Both the position numbers and the translations under genes were made by a program. DNA of 64,000 nucleotides from Schistosoma haematobium (Eukaryota > Platyhelminthes > Trematoda > Strigeidida > Schistosomatidae). The stretch spans positions 19,209,003 through 19,273,002 of the forward strand of contig NC_067200.1 of NCBI RefSeq assembly GCF_000699445.3. The letters are read 5' to 3'. The notes beneath the pieces were generated by a model. That model was given only the letters and a program-made list of their open reading frames with translations, was not told the DNA's origin and searched no databases. This document shows, one piece after another, positions 1-12,527 of this stretch. Positions within the stretch are counted from its first letter, which is position 1. Each line of letters begins with the position of its first letter.

Positions 1-1215
1 GCAAATGAACTGATTAATACTATATATTTTTAAATAGATGCATTTGTCGTTCGACGAAATGTAATTTTTTGTTGAATAATAATTGAAGTTCTATGTCATC
101 GTGAAGTGAAAGCGATCAGTTTTTACAGGAGATCAATTACATTTTGAAATATCATTTGGTTATGAAATTCGAAATGAATTTCTACGTGTGTAAACATTCG
201 TAAATGAATGTTTAAATAGAATTTCACGTATGTTGAACTGGACAATTGTTGTTGATGTTATTTGAAAAGATATCTTGTTTGAGTCAGACCATGTTCGGTG
301 TTTTTACTCTATTGGCACAAATCTCTGGTGGTTAATATGAGTCAATGAAATTTATGTTCTATCTTCAAGAAGCCAATAATTTTCGTACGTTCCAAACTCA
401 GATGTTCCAACTTTGCACTATGTGAATTAGCAACTTCGTTATTTGAACCAAAACTGATCTCTTTTGAGACAGGAATATTTATATTTATTGCTCAAAGCAC
501 AGTTTTGTGTGTAATGATTGTCTAGTATTTGAGTATTTCTGCTATATTTTCAATCACGCGTTCTATTTAAAGCGGACAAGGGTTTCTTCCTATGAATAAA
601 TTTATAGTAATGACCGTGTCATTAGTTATCAAGACAATTGTTTGTGACTTAATTGAAAGTTTTTCAGTTAATGCAATCCGCAGAAGTTGCGCTTATTTTT
701 TAGAGTATTCTATCATCTTTACTATTGTGTGTAAATTTCATGAACTAAAACAGAAACAGCCCGGTAAGACGGAGATCGCTGACAGGTCAGTTATTTTCCA
801 TTATTTAAGTGAAAATTTTCCGAAAACAAACCAAAGTCTTCATTTGGGCATGACCTCAGCCACCTTACTTCACTATTAGACAAACTACTCTTAGAAACGG
901 TTTCAAAAATTAGTATCTGTAATCTTTGCAGAATAACCAAAAGGTGTATCTTAAATGTATTCATTACATAAAGGTTAACTCTGTTTCGGCTGAATAAAGA
1001 AGCCTGATTCCGGGAAACTCACGCACACTGAATGGGACTAATTAAACGTGCGTGAGCATTTCAGACTGGTTAGCCATCTTGAAGTACGGTTGGAATAAAT
1101 AGAAATGGATAAGTGACATCGAAATGATGGATGAAATGTCGCGCGTAAGGGTTTTTAAAATTTAGAAGTTTTGAGCTAAACGATTCTCAAACCACTATGA
1201 CTGATAAGGGTAAGG
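1..1215. other. No recognisable feature
   Basis: AT-rich sequence. The only longer frame (592-879, plus) has no recognisable motif, no splice context and no relation to other copies in the window. I see nothing else here. Confidence 0.5.
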
Positions 1216-1219
1216 TGTG

Positions 1220-2560
1220 CTACACAAAGGCCCACAGTATGCAAAATAAAATAGCGACGTCCAAGACAATGGTGGATATAGGAAGTGCGGATGTCATTAT
1301 TGCGTCTGAAACATGGTTATTATCAGATGAGTTTTAAAAGTAAACATGAGGGTGTTCAACACTGGAGCATCAGCTAAAAACTGGATAATTTACTCAGAAG
1401 CCTCGACGTGTTTATAAAAAGACGGAGGATGTTCAGGTAAAAACTGAGGCTATGGTGAAATATTTTGAAGAACTTTCCTCTTAGAATCCTCTTTCAAACT
1501 ATAAACTAGACCGAAATACAAATTCAATCGACCGCTTGCTCACCGTGGACTTTGATCGAGATGATATATTTAAATTTCAGATACCGAACAGTCAACAGAA
1601 CCGGATTACCTTCACCCTAAAATCTTAAGACAAACTGCACAATTTATTGCAACCACATTGACTGTGATGTTTACTATGACACTTGGTCATGGTGCGTTAA
1701 CTATGGACTAGAAGAATGCAATTGTCACTTTAATACATAAAACTAGAAAAATACAACTTCCATCAAAATAGAAACGCGTCAGTAGTCTCAGCAGTTTCGT
1801 ATTTTAAATACTGCAAAGAACAGTTAAAAAGACAATTATCACCTTCGTGGAAACCAACTTGTTAAACAGCGAACAACATGTTTTCAAAACTGGTTTATCG
1901 TGCACAACAAGCTTCCTCATAACAATAGAGCAATGGATAAGGACTGTAGTCATTTGAAAATCAGTGATTGTTGTCATTGTAGACTTCAAGAAAGCATCTG
2001 ACAAAGTGCCAGCAAATAGACTGCCATTAAAGCCAGGAAATCATGGTATTAATGAACGTTTCCTTAAATCCCTTAAAGATCTCCTAGTAGGTCGTAGACA
2101 AAATGGAAGAGTAAATTCAAAGTGCTCATTCTAGATACCAATATTAGTGGAGTACCGCAAAGTTGTGTCCCAGGTTTTTACTTTTCGTATTGCGTGTAAA
2201 TGAACTCCTAAGAACAGTTGAGTCACCAGTGTTACTATATGCTGATGATGGAAAATCCGACGAGAAATAACACTAAACGCAGAATAATGCGCAATTCGGG
2301 CAGTAGTGAATATCGTGATTAGCTGGTCTAAAGAGTGGCTGAAGCCTATAAACGCGGAAAACTTTGTATAAATGTACCATGGAGATGCAAACGCAAATAA
2401 GTGCAGCATGGTTGAAGTGCCTGTGCTCGTGGTCCTGTCACACAATAATCTTGGGGTGGCAGTACATCTTGGTCTTGAGGCTCCGGCACACCGCTCAGAG
2501 GTTGCAGCTAAGAGGTTAAGAATCACATAGATTTTAAAACGGACAATCATCAAGTAAGAG
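1220..2560 (+). pseudogene. Decayed CR1/Jockey-type non-LTR retrotransposon (endonuclease to reverse transcriptase)
   Basis: Pieces of a retrotransposon polyprotein can be followed in shifting plus-strand frames. At about 1257-1330 the frame reads like the APE endonuclease (ADVIIASETWLLSD). Around 1715-1860 it resembles the start of the reverse transcriptase (NAIVTLIHKT). At about 1973-2110 it reads VDFKKASDKVPANRL followed by LKSLKDLLVGRRQ, the typical RT motif A and fingers. Around 2215-2250 it reads SPVLLYADDG, the YADD catalytic box. About 2390-2510 resembles the thumb (NLGVAVHLGLE). Large internal deletions join endonuclease to RT, and stops and frameshifts are common, so the copy is dead. 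Confidence 0.8.
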
Positions 2561-2699
2561 TCTCATTGCGAGAAATTTTGCAGAAAACAGTGGATGTCAC
2601 AGTAAGCATGGTTATAGTATCTATATTGAAGTAGTTTGTGAGTCAGTTATAAGAGAGATAGAAAGCGAGCACAAACTACTATTTTACGTCACTGATTTC

Positions 2700-3235
2700 A
2701 TTGCGTTCTTGTATAGACAGTGGGATTACGTCTCTACTAAATATAAGACAGCGTAAATTATAACCGAATGTTGTGACACGAACACACTGTGACCAGAATT
2801 GCATTGTAATGGTTGTCGCTAATTCATCATTACGCGACTTTCAACTACCGGTATCCCAGCTTTGTACGAGGAAATTGAAATCTCCTGTAACAATCTTAGA
2901 GTTATATATTACAGCATATGAATGTATGAAGGCACTGATAATAAGATCATTCACATTGACCGAACTACCAGTAGCTCTGTATATGCACCTCAGGATTAAT
3001 GTATGATCCAGAGTAATCTATTCAGGTCACTTTCTTTAACTTGTTGTGGTATCCAAATCACATATGACACAACCACATTTTCGTTTAATTTTTCCTCGAT
3101 AACTATAGAGTCAACAGTTCTGGATATGTAATTCTGGTTCAGGAACTTCTTGAAGGCACCCTGTTCCAGTGATAAGCATGGAAGTAGAAGTCTTGGCTAG
3201 TAAAACTGATGTTCTCACTGCCACATTTCTAGAAG
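2700..3235 (-). pseudogene. Decayed APE-type endonuclease of a CR1/Jockey-like retrotransposon
   Basis: Read on the minus strand, shifting frames give VTGDFNF with a Trp eight codons on (about 2850-2895), the GDFN endonuclease signature, then QFWSQCVRVTT (about 2780-2810), a common sequence of these elements. The N-terminal side (3060-3200) reads FKKFLNQNYISRTVDS. Stops and frame changes are frequent. The plus copy at 1220-2560 lies next to it in opposite orientation, so these may be two insertions or one rearranged element. Confidence 0.7.
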
Positions 3236-3239
3236 CGAA

Positions 3240-4765
3240 CTTGCATTGATAAGTAAGAAGCTTAAAAAGGGAGTATGGGGTGTGGAGAAATCGAGAGCTT
3301 CCCTATGGTTGATATGTATTTTAGATTTGTTTGCACTATGGTTCAACGTGTTTGACTGATCTTAGTGCTAATTAAACCGGGGATTTCTGAATGTCAAAAA
3401 GTCATTATTCATACATTATTATACATGCATCTGCTCTAAAATAAAATGCTGATAATATTACAGAAGATGTTAATTGCATCGGAATAAACTGGAATTTGTC
3501 TGTCATGTAATGAAGAATTCTTGATAATCCTTAACATGCTATGCTGGTCAGTGTTTGTACCACAAAATGAGTTGATAATATAATTGATGTAATAATAATT
3601 ACAGAAACCATCTCATTATCGTTGCAATTCTCCTTTCCTGTAAACGCTTCAAAGCAACTAAAATGTTGATATACCATGCATACCATGCATAACACTTTTA
3701 GATACCACTCTAAATATAGAACAAAAATTTTCAGTGGTATTTCTGCGAATAACACAGAATTATTGAATGGCACTGTTTCAAGAGTCATGTGCGTGACTAG
3801 TAACCCAGTAAAACCTATCTCCTTCACATGATTGAATACTAGTAAGTATATAAATGCCTCCAAGTCTTCGAGATATCACGAATGAAACGGGATTTCATCC
3901 TTTCTTTACAAATATTGTAGTCCACATAGTCCACTTCTTCCAAATGTGTTAATTCTAACCATGGAAGCATGTACTTAAACGTACTGTTGGAAAGCTGAGG
4001 GCGTCATACAACGTCACAATTTTGGAGACATGACTGGCATCAACAATTATGGGCTCGTAAAGATTATTCTAGTTATGCCCATGTTCATGGAAATCCTCGT
4101 GTGTGGCGAACTATCCAACCATCTACTCACTGAAAAGTTATCGATGATTTTAAACATGGATTTCTAAGTCAATGTTCTGTGATATATCACCCTGACTTCT
4201 TTAATTTGGACTTGTCTCCACGTAATCGAAAACATCTGGTCTTAGTGCCACACTACGTTTGAATGCACTGATCCCTTCCTCAGCAACCAACACCAAATGA
4301 TCGAACGTCACTATTTCTAGTCAAACGTAGCCCATTTCTGCTTGCAGATGATCTCGAAGTATTGTATTCATTTTCTTCATATGGGCTGAAAAATATGCAA
4401 AAGTCCATTAGGGTGTAGCTCCACAAACTAGTTCACAAGGCGGATGATGCTGAACAGAGGTAAGTGTTGGTGAATATGGTTCTATAATAAATCACTTGAC
4501 TTGGATTATACCATAAATGGTGAGGCGTTATCTAAGATGCATACAGTAGTAGACTTAAGAATTGGTTGCTACTACGATTCTTCGTTTAACTCCTCCTGTA
4601 GATAATCTAAAGGAGAGTTAGGCATGGGATTAGTGACCCCATCACGTAAAAAACGCTAACCAGAAACAATAATTAAAACCATTTAAACTCTACTCTGAGA
4701 GTTAGATGGTTTCCATTTCGAAGAGTTATAACGCCTCGTGGTGAAAGCCGAGTCTCTTCGCAAGT
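3240..4765. other. Unassigned AT-rich region, possible very old retroelement debris
   Basis: No copy of the repeat families seen elsewhere is clear here. About 4330-4375 on the plus strand reads SPFLLADDLEVLYSF, which resembles an RT catalytic box (xADD). The flanking frames are too broken to assign a family. Confidence 0.3.
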
Positions 4766-4769
4766 CACG

Positions 4770-5125
4770 AGGCCAATGCCTATTCTGACAGTCAGGGCAA
4801 CAATTTTTGTAGGTACATGGAACATCTGGATAATGTGGGAGACTGGGCAGATCAGTCAAATTGGCAGAACTGGCAGTCAGCGAAAAACACTGGACTTAAG
4901 CCGAATGGCAAACACTAGATTCGAGTTACATGCTGCCATACTACTTTCACGTATAAACAAAACGCTCCACACACTCAGGGAGTTGCTTTAACGATGTCCT
5001 AAGAAGTAAGAAATGCACTTGTAGGATGAGAACGTCATGGACCCGGAATCATCAAAACATCATTCAAAACAAAGAAGGAGGAAATTACAATGAATGTTAT
5101 CCAATGTGCTTTATCTGACAATGTG
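4770..5125 (+). pseudogene. RTE-1 5' fragment: AP endonuclease relic
   Basis: The frame from 4776 contains FVGTWNIWIMWETGQISQI, matching the conserved start of the endonuclease of schistosome RTE-like elements (VGTWNIRTMWETG). After a deletion the sequence resumes in other frames with homologues of the segments around HTQGVAL, EARNALVGWE and SFKTKKEEITMNVIQC. Frameshifts and stops make it non-functional. The RT region is absent. Confidence 0.8.
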
Positions 5126-5129
5126 ACTT

Positions 5130-6330
5130 GTAAATATGTCTGTTGGCCTCAGTTGATGTTTGCAGAAATATCAACGATTGCATACCATATAAGTATTATT
5201 TTATATACAACTGATTATTCACAGTAGTGACCGATATAATCTTTTTCTAGTTCTTCAGTACTGATTGAATCCAATTGATCAACTTCGAATGTAGCCACTC
5301 ATTTATGTAACTTGACATATCGGGTGACCGTAGGTAGACTGCAGGAAATCCTTGAAATTTGTTTCGTGTTAATTAAGACAAATTGCTGAGAGATATCTAG
5401 AATTTTTTGAAACCTACGGTCCATGATGTATACATATTTACACCACCCAGTATTCTCTAGTGGTAATGCTTCACACTATGGGTCTTGGCGATATGAGATT
5501 AAACACCATGTGTTCCACAATCCCTTCATGATTACAAGTAAGCTTTACGTCCAAGTGTCAGCTTATACGAAATTTAAGTCGAATATGGTTTGCTACCGAC
5601 TATCTTCAACATCTTAACAGTTGTAATGTAAATTTTTACTGGTAATGTTGACGTGACTTTTGATTAATAATACAGATTCCAATAATTGAAAAGTATCATG
5701 AATTCAGAGCATTTGTTCAAGAACGCTTTCAGCGGTTTGAGTTTTTTGGAAAATCTGTATCACATTCCGTTATGATTATAGAACGATTGCAGTGGGACTA
5801 CTTCACAAGTCACTGAGTTGCACTATCGTCAGAACCTCGACCACAGGGTAGTTATGATACAACATAATCCAGTTCTGCACAGCTATATTTGATCCGGTAG
5901 AATCATAACATTGACTGATTATTTTTGAGTTTTGAGCACTACATCCTCAAAGTTCGAAAATGGCGTGCAATATGGACGGTTCTGGAATGAGTTTCGTCGA
6001 AAATATATTCAAACCACTGGAGTCATTGTTCTGTATTTCTGTTATTATTGTCACCTTATTTGACTACACATTTTTCGATCTGGACTTCGTTGACGACGAT
6101 TATCAAATAGAGTGTGTTTCTGAGCATCCTTAGGTCGAATAGGCCAGGTCTTATATAAAGCGGAATTAGATACATTGATGTATTGTTGGAAGTTTCTTTT
6201 ACAGCCATAATAATGTCAATACAACGTCAGAGGTGTATCAGACGGAAATAAAAAATTAAGCTTTCGTTATACATAGAGTAGACTTAAGGTACGATGTCAT
6301 AGAACAACGTTTCTTGAAATCTTACAGATG
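5130..6330. other. No recognisable feature
   Basis: AT-rich sequence with short unrelated frames only. No repeat family or splice-site-bounded exon could be supported here. Confidence 0.45.
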
Positions 6331-6339
6331 AGACTTTAA

Positions 6340-7475
6340 TACCGAAAATATTATCTTGAACAATACTTCGAAGTCTAACTAGAGGTCTTAAAGTGCCGTT
6401 CCGAGAATAACAGAATGGTTTTGGACCTGGGCGTGGATGTATAGATCGAATATTCACTGATTGATAGGTTCTGGGACGTAAGCATACTTTTCGACGTCCG
6501 ATTGTATTTGCATTTAATGACCTTAAAGGAGCATTCGCCACTGTTGATCGTAAAGATATATGGCAGTGTCTGTCATTGATAAGCGTGTCAAGTGAGTACA
6601 TTAACCTTGTACAGGCTCTTTACTCGAACACGCCTAGACCAGTGTGAGCTTATGTCTAATTGTCGTCGTGACTAATTTCTTCAAATGATGATTTTCAGGG
6701 TTATTCGCCTTTCCCACTTTTTTGTAACCCTGTCATGTGCATGCTTTTAAAGATAACACTTTCATCGTCTGACGTTTCAGGGATTAGTTTTCCACCAAAT
6801 GATTCACTTGTTGAGCTAGAATGTTTTGATTGTCAAGATACTGGCAGAATGAATAGTACACTGACCATCTTAAACAACGATTCAAACGCATTTCTCCCCT
6901 GCCAAATGTAAAATGTTGCTTCAGGAGATAATTCTAGGTAATGAAGTAGTTGAACCTATCGAACGCTTCACTTATTTTTGTTGCTTCATCGATCCTGTTT
7001 GTACAGTGTCTGGTGAAATCTCGAGGCGTCTTGCATATTTTGGAAACACGAAGTAAGCAATGCCTGGGTCAGGAATGAGGTAATACGCGAGGGTTTGCAA
7101 TCGGTGGGATAGAAACTCTTCACCAACGGAGACGGTAAGGACACATGTTAGGCACGACGGACGACTGCCTTCTTCGACGTGCGATGTTTTCTGGTGTATG
7201 AGTAGGTTTGAAGAATAACAGATGCAGCTGAACTAAGACATGAGATCACCATATGAAACCTTTGACAATCGGAGGTATCCATTTCAATAATGCAGACTAT
7301 CTGGTTCGGGTCCCAGTGCTTGTCGTGACTGATTGTTAGATACTTTGAATGACATTGCTCAAAATCGTTTGCGATGACTCTGACGTACTCATTTATCGTT
7401 TACCCCAAAATTCTGATTTTAAAATGTTTTCATAAAGTTTTTTTGTCCTGTTATGCCTTCTGGCCTCGTGCCGTA
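6340..7475 (+). pseudogene. RTE-2 reverse transcriptase relic
   Basis: A second RTE-type lineage, distinct from RTE-1. Plus-strand frames give GFGPGRGCIDRIFT-like sequence near 6420-6450, then RRPIVFAFNDLKGAFATVDR (6498-6557) and WQCLSL...SSEYINLVQALYSNT (6560-6632), the RT palm motif A region. Further on come the VSNAEVR-like segment (about 7055-7085), RRAMFSGV-like sequence (about 7165-7205) and the C-terminal MAQNR-like segment (about 7350-7370). Stops and shifts are scattered throughout. The 3' end runs into L440 at about 7487. Confidence 0.8.
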
Positions 7476-7486
7476 TTATTATATTA

Positions 7487-7760
7487 CGTAATGATCCCAC
7501 AAGCTTGAGAACAGTGACTTATCTACAGGATCAGTAACGCATAATCCCGTACGAACAGTTTACAGTCCTTATCTGAGTCCAGAGCATCAGTCACAACCTC
7601 CGCGATATGAATCATGTATTTCAAGCACACCGGCTTCATTCACGAACCAAACAGACCATATCACACCACAAAATAAAAAACAAAATTTGTACAACATCTA
7701 ACCAAATTGGCTGTGAATGTGTGAGACAGAAATTGAAGAGTGAGGTAACTCAAGAACGGT
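7487..7760 (+). repeat. L440 repeat (possible solo LTR), truncated
   Basis: Matches the copies at 23990 and 38386: TGAGAACAGTGA, ATGACGCATAA-like, CTCCGCGATATGAATCAT, CAGACCATATCACACCA and TGGCTGTGAATGTG blocks in the same order. The 3' third is missing or too diverged. Confidence 0.6.
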
Positions 7761-7764
7761 GAAT

Positions 7765-8585
7765 CTTATTATACTAGTCTATGCGTAACAGTTCTCGCAT
7801 TATTTTGCTGATCACTCCAAGCAAGTGCAAGAATCAAGTTTAAACTTTCACCTATCGTGTTTTGTAACCTAGACCAGTAATAATGAGTGTATTGTTTGCT
7901 AAACGTCTGGAGTAGAATACTTAATCAATTTCAAAGAAAACTATTTAAGTTTAGAATGTTTCAAACATTTTACAATGGTTACTGTATATTTACTTTAGTT
8001 TGTTATAAGAGCTGGTGCCAAATCAAGTCCTGTTTTTGTGTGACCGTATGTCAGTTAACTGCTCACCCTATTCGTCACGTGTCTGTAAATTAATTTCGTC
8101 TAACTATAGGCATTGAGTCACTCAGCTTTTCCAATGCACGTCATTTCGTTTAGCTTCGCTTTCTCGCTTCGTTCTTCTGATTGTCTGTCTGGATCAACGA
8201 TTGATATTCGTATTCTGTTCTTGTATTTGACTTATTGAATTCCGTTATACACAGGTCCATGATTAAATACGAGGGTGGACGAGATATATCTTTCGACAGC
8301 AACGATTTATTCCATCTAATAGGAGTCAGACAAATGGCCACTTAAATGAAGAGCCAGATGACGAAGCTAACGCAATAAACTACGTCAATGCGAATAACTT
8401 TCCGCTCTACATACGTTCGACGAATCAACTCATCGCAGCCTAATAAATCAATAGCCTGATCGATAATTTCATCATCCCATTACTAAATTGTCACGCAACA
8501 TTTCTCATAAAAATTGCAGTAGGTATTGTTTCAATCTTTACTCAATGCGTTTTACAACAACCTTCATTCAAATTTCAGTGATTAG
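7765..8585. other. No recognisable feature
   Basis: AT-rich spacer. No repeat family or exon recognised. Confidence 0.45.
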
Positions 8586-8589
8586 TTGT

Positions 8590-8866
8590 GTGGTTCTGCT
8601 ACTAATGTCGACAGATATAATTAGTATGTATCATCAATAGACAGTGAAATGTCTGGCGGCAGAATGTTGAAAAGATCAAAGAAGAAAAAAATGAGAACAG
8701 GGAACAATTGGTGTGAAAGTGAACGAACAATGAAGTCTGAGTTAGGTGACTCAAACATTGCAAATGAAGTGCTCATTGTATAGTTCTCAGATTATACTAA
8801 GAGGTTCTGTAATTTTGTTTTCAAATACAATCGATTGTCCCCTACGTGTGTTCTTGTTCACTACAG
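8590..8866 (+). repeat. R270 repeat
   Basis: Full-length copy. It begins with the imperfect palindrome near ATATAATTAGTATG, then AGTGAAATGTCTGG, GAACAATGAAGTCTGAG, TTCTCAGATTATACTAAGAG, and ends in a CACTACAG box after GTGTTCTTGTT. Orientation is defined by that order. Confidence 0.8.
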
Positions 8867-8955
8867 CTTCATTAATAGCAAGAATTTTTCTAATATAACT
8901 GATTCATTGAATTCATTCCACACACTCGACTCCTAAGTAATATGAAACTATACTT

Positions 8956-9878
8956 TCACAATTCTAATTGGATTACTATGAAGTAGTTTCGTAACCTGCA
9001 AAAAGATTGCCAACGTGTTTGTGAGAAGAATCCTCAAAGACAAATGATCAGACAATTCGACACGTTCAATCAACGTCAGACTTACAATCATTCAATTGAA
9101 ATGTACACATCAATCCATTCCATTTCATCTAGACATATATGAGCTGGATGGATTTATACTCGATAACCAGATATACTGATCTGATCATGATCATAGTCTT
9201 GGGGTTTTTTATTTTCATTCAGCAAATTGATAAATATCTACTTCAAATGACTCCTCATCACATGATTTATAACAGCACCTATCATATTAACAATCGTCCA
9301 GTACATGAATACTTATGATCCTATTTAGTTTTACTTATCATTCTTACCTTGAAAGAAGCTTGTCACTGATGATTAAGACAATGAGATGTTCAAATCTTCC
9401 TTAAATTCAATCACAGCTTTTTACAGAACGAAATCCTCCTTTCTTTTTCCATTCTCTATTTAATCTTATCTAAGAATAAGATGGTGAACTGGACTATAAT
9501 GTAATACATATTTATGCATAATGTACTTAATGTTCGAAATACAATTCAACATTATACGAATGAGCAATTAGGTAAAAGAAATTTAAACATAAATTCATGA
9601 TATTAATTCCATGATAATCAATTGATATACATCAGTTTCTAACCCGAAGCCCAGGTCCTAAAAAGAAAATCGTATATTCATTATTGAGGCTTGAGATAAA
9701 TTCGACGTTTTCAAGTCATGTTAGTGTATGTTGTAGCTCTTTTTTCTTTCATCATGACTGACTAGGCTACACTTGACATGTCTGTAGTATGATAGAATGA
9801 TAATGTGACTGTAAGATACTTGATATTTTTCATGCAAGACAGCAAGAACAATAGAGAATAAAACACAACCACTTCCAT
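8956..9878 (-). CDS. Candidate micro-exon gene E (secreted mini-protein, 42 aa)
   Basis: Proposed four-exon minus-strand gene: 9878-9820 (59 nt), 9365-9348 (18 nt), 9253-9242 (12 nt), 8995-8956 (40 nt with TGA). Exon 1 starts MEVVVFYSLLFLLSC, a good signal peptide. The internal exons have AG before and GTAAGA or GTAGAT after. The terminal exon follows CTTTTTGCAG. The exons fit in one continuous phase: NDKLLS, R-SHL, then KLRNYFIVIQLEL and stop. The arrangement resembles schistosome micro-exon genes. Unlike A-C there is no paralog in the window to confirm the splice sites, and the exon 1 donor (GTATCT) is weak. Confidence 0.4.
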
Positions 9879-9879
9879 A

Positions 9880-10370
9880 GATTATACCAGTGTAATTTAT
9901 AATTACCCCTTCATTTTGATTGGTTAACATATTCAGGGTCATTATTTCGATGAGGAATACATTCACATGAACACACACATCACACAAAACAAATTACTAC
10001 GTCCTGGAATTAGGTGTTCATTCTACAGATTCTTCTGTCATTCGACAATGATGACCATCCATTCAATGGAAAAGAAAGTATTATACAGTAGTATTTGTAT
10101 ATATCTATATTGTTATACAATAGACAATAAGACATTCGTACATATTATTCAATAATAGAATGATTTCATGATAACACTTTTATTTTCTAGTTTATTCCCT
10201 CCATTCATTCATCGTTCGATTATTCATTCCACTATCAATGATTACGTAATACACCGGATGAAATGAATGAAAATGTAATCATGTAATTGATGTTTTATAA
10301 TTCCTTAGTGTTGATGATGTAATACAATATATGAAATATTAAATAAGTAATAATCAATGGAAAAGGTATA
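9880..10370. other. No recognisable feature
   Basis: AT-rich region upstream of candidate gene E. Reading the minus strand, an AACCAAT box and an ATTATAAAT sequence lie just before the proposed start codon, but the spacing is too short for a standard TATA promoter. Confidence 0.35.
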
Positions 10371-10371
10371 T

Positions 10372-10540
10372 TGTCGAATCTCGGCGAAATGTGAGATCTT
10401 AGATGAGCACTACCGAGGAGTTCAGCGGAAGGATCAGAAGACCGTCAAGTTTTTCCAGGTATTCCATGATGATCCAGCTTCAAATGACTCATGATCTCAA
10501 CTATTCAAATTACTATAATATACACAAGAAAAACCATTCT
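10372..10540 (+). repeat. S1 element, degenerate 3' half
   Basis: Carries GAGCACTACCGAGGAG (decayed hammerhead core), then TTTTTCCAGGTATTCC, GACTCATGATCTCAACTA and TACTATAATATACAC, the S1 3' terminal block. Confidence 0.65.
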
Positions 10541-10544
10541 GATA

Positions 10545-11040
10545 TAACTTAAACTAGTTTTGATATGGCTATCCCATGAAACACTGGGATCTTGACTTTT
10601 ACTTATTTTCGTTTGATGGGCTCAATTGATTGTAATAGAATCTTTTGTGAAAAGAATGTGATCTCGCTATTTCAATTTAACGATAAGTTCTGAATGTATG
10701 AATGCACAAAATATACTTATTCAACGCATCATTCCATTATATACTGACGTGAGGATTATATACGAGGATTGGTGACATGTATAAATCAATGATCATAATC
10801 AAATGATTCAAAAGGAGTCAGACACTAGGGTCCAATAAATTAAATCTCGAAATAAACTATTGATAATATGATTGCTAGAACTCATCTCATCACTAAAATT
10901 ATTGACTTCTATTTAGTTTACATCATCATAATCCAATAACAGATTGAAGGAATATATACAGCGATAAGTTTGGAAAACTGTTCATTTGAGTAGCAACACG
11001 TATGAATGATACATTTCAACCATGACTATCTACAAATTCA
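10545..11040. other. No recognisable feature
   Basis: AT-rich spacer without recognisable repeat or exon. Confidence 0.4.
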
Positions 11041-11045
11041 CTTGT

Positions 11046-11470
11046 TATTGTTTGTTTGAATCTTCACATTGATGCAATTGATCAATCTCTTATTGACATA
11101 TGCTCATACTAAAGGTACATCCAGCTGATAACTCCCAAATAGGACAAAATGCGCGTTCTGAATTCCACTGCTAGTCATTATCCATCTTTGCATATAATGC
11201 TTGTGCATTAAGACACACCATGCACATATGTCAACAAAAGACGGATCTATTGCAAACCTGAACATCAATGGGAACATTTAAACAAACTATATCAAGTGAA
11301 TTTAGACATCACCATATTTCACAAACAAGTGGCTATCATTTGTCAGTGGTTAAGTGAATAACACGATGGCGTTTGATATTGAGTCTTAGACTGAACATCA
11401 AATTCAGCTGACGAGCCCTAAAAAGGACGAAACAAGCGTCTGAGATTCCACTTGTACTATTTTTATTCAA
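11046..11470 (+). repeat. Smα-like hammerhead SINE, tandem dimer
   Basis: A short minus-strand Smα end (11046-11112) is followed by plus-strand hammerhead regions at about 11115-11165 and 11400-11450, roughly 290 bp apart, with the Smα body between them. The first core is mutated (CTGATAA); the second keeps CTGACGA and GGACGAAAC. Known Smα repeats are pol III, hammerhead-bearing SINEs, often tandem. Confidence 0.8.
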
Positions 11471-11635
11471 TTCCTATTAAAATATTAAATGTATAATAAT
11501 ATCAAGTAAATAAATTTTAATTCAGTTACTCACATAATGGTACGAGCTGGTCTAAAGGTTTAGTTGGTAAAAAGTATTTTATATATATGCAATAATGTAA
11601 TCTTATGGGTTGCTAAATTATATACATCGTAATAA

Positions 11636-11654
11636 ATATATATATATATATATA
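11636..11654. repeat. (TA)n microsatellite
   Basis: Short uninterrupted TA dinucleotide run in an AT-rich spacer. Confidence 0.9.
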
Positions 11655-11802
11655 TCATCAAGTAATCAATTACTAAACGTTACTTCCCATCCTCTCACCC
11701 CCTCTCTTCCCAGTTTACTACGCCAATACTTCCATAAGATAATAGGATTAGTCATGTTGCTGTTGTTTACTTGCATCTTCCCATCTTCCGAGCATCAGAT
11801 CT

Positions 11803-11905
11803 GAGATGCAGGCATATAGAACTGACCAGTTTCGAATAGGACAAAACACGTGTTCTGGATTCCACTGCTAGTTACTATTAAACTTTGCTTATAGATTAGT
11901 CATGT
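11803..11905 (+). repeat. Smα-like fragment
   Basis: GAGATGCAGGCATA, a mutated core (CTGACCAG), AATAGGACAAAAC, GTGTTCTGGATTCCACTGC and TAGTTACTATT follow the Smα order. The hammerhead is inactive because GAAA became AAAA. Confidence 0.75.
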
Positions 11906-11984
11906 TATATTGAATCGAGGATTCAGGATATAGAATATAGAACCACAGTATAGACTAGATGGTGCTTCATTTATTTAAATAACA

Positions 11985-12240
11985 AACAGTCATTGAGATG
12001 GTGGCAAAGATTTGTAGATACATTCAAAATAATGAAGTCAACAATGGGTGGGTTAAGGTCAACAGTGACTAAGCAAGATCAAGTTCAACAGGACAAGCTT
12101 TGAGCCATATGTGGAGTAATTCGAACACTCTACTTCTGCCTCAAGTTTGTACTGATAATGGAGATCAGAATCACGATGAAATAGTCACGACTAAATCTTT
12201 CAGCTCGAAAAACAAAACTCTACGAATAGCAAGCAGTCGC
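11985..12240 (+). repeat. Penelope-like element terminal-repeat fragment
   Basis: Matches 29395-29660 in order: GTGGCAAAGATTTGTAG, AACAATG...GGTTAAGGTCAACAG, ACAGGACAAGCTTTGAG, CTTCTGCCTCAAGTTTGT and GAAAAACAAAACTC. Diverged. Confidence 0.65.
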
Positions 12241-12527
12241 TGTGGGAGAGAACAAAACAACTAGTTGGAGAGGATGTCGGTAAGCGAATAGAATATACAT
12301 CACGGAAATCATCAGTAGATAGAGAAGTTTAATATGTACACATTCAGACTGTACACTTTCTTTGATTCAATCAAATTCTCTAAATAGTAGTTTGAATTGT
12401 ATTTATCAATCTTCTTCACAGTCTAATTAGTCATTCATTTAAGTATACTGATTTGGATTTCACTTCATTTAATGGTAAGCTTTAATGTTTTTGCACGTTG
12501 ACAGTGTGAATATTGAAGCAATCTCCC

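Noticed and set aside
6284..6601. 105-aa minus ORF
   Set aside because: Antisense of the RTE-2 reverse transcriptase; the plus frames carry the RT motifs.
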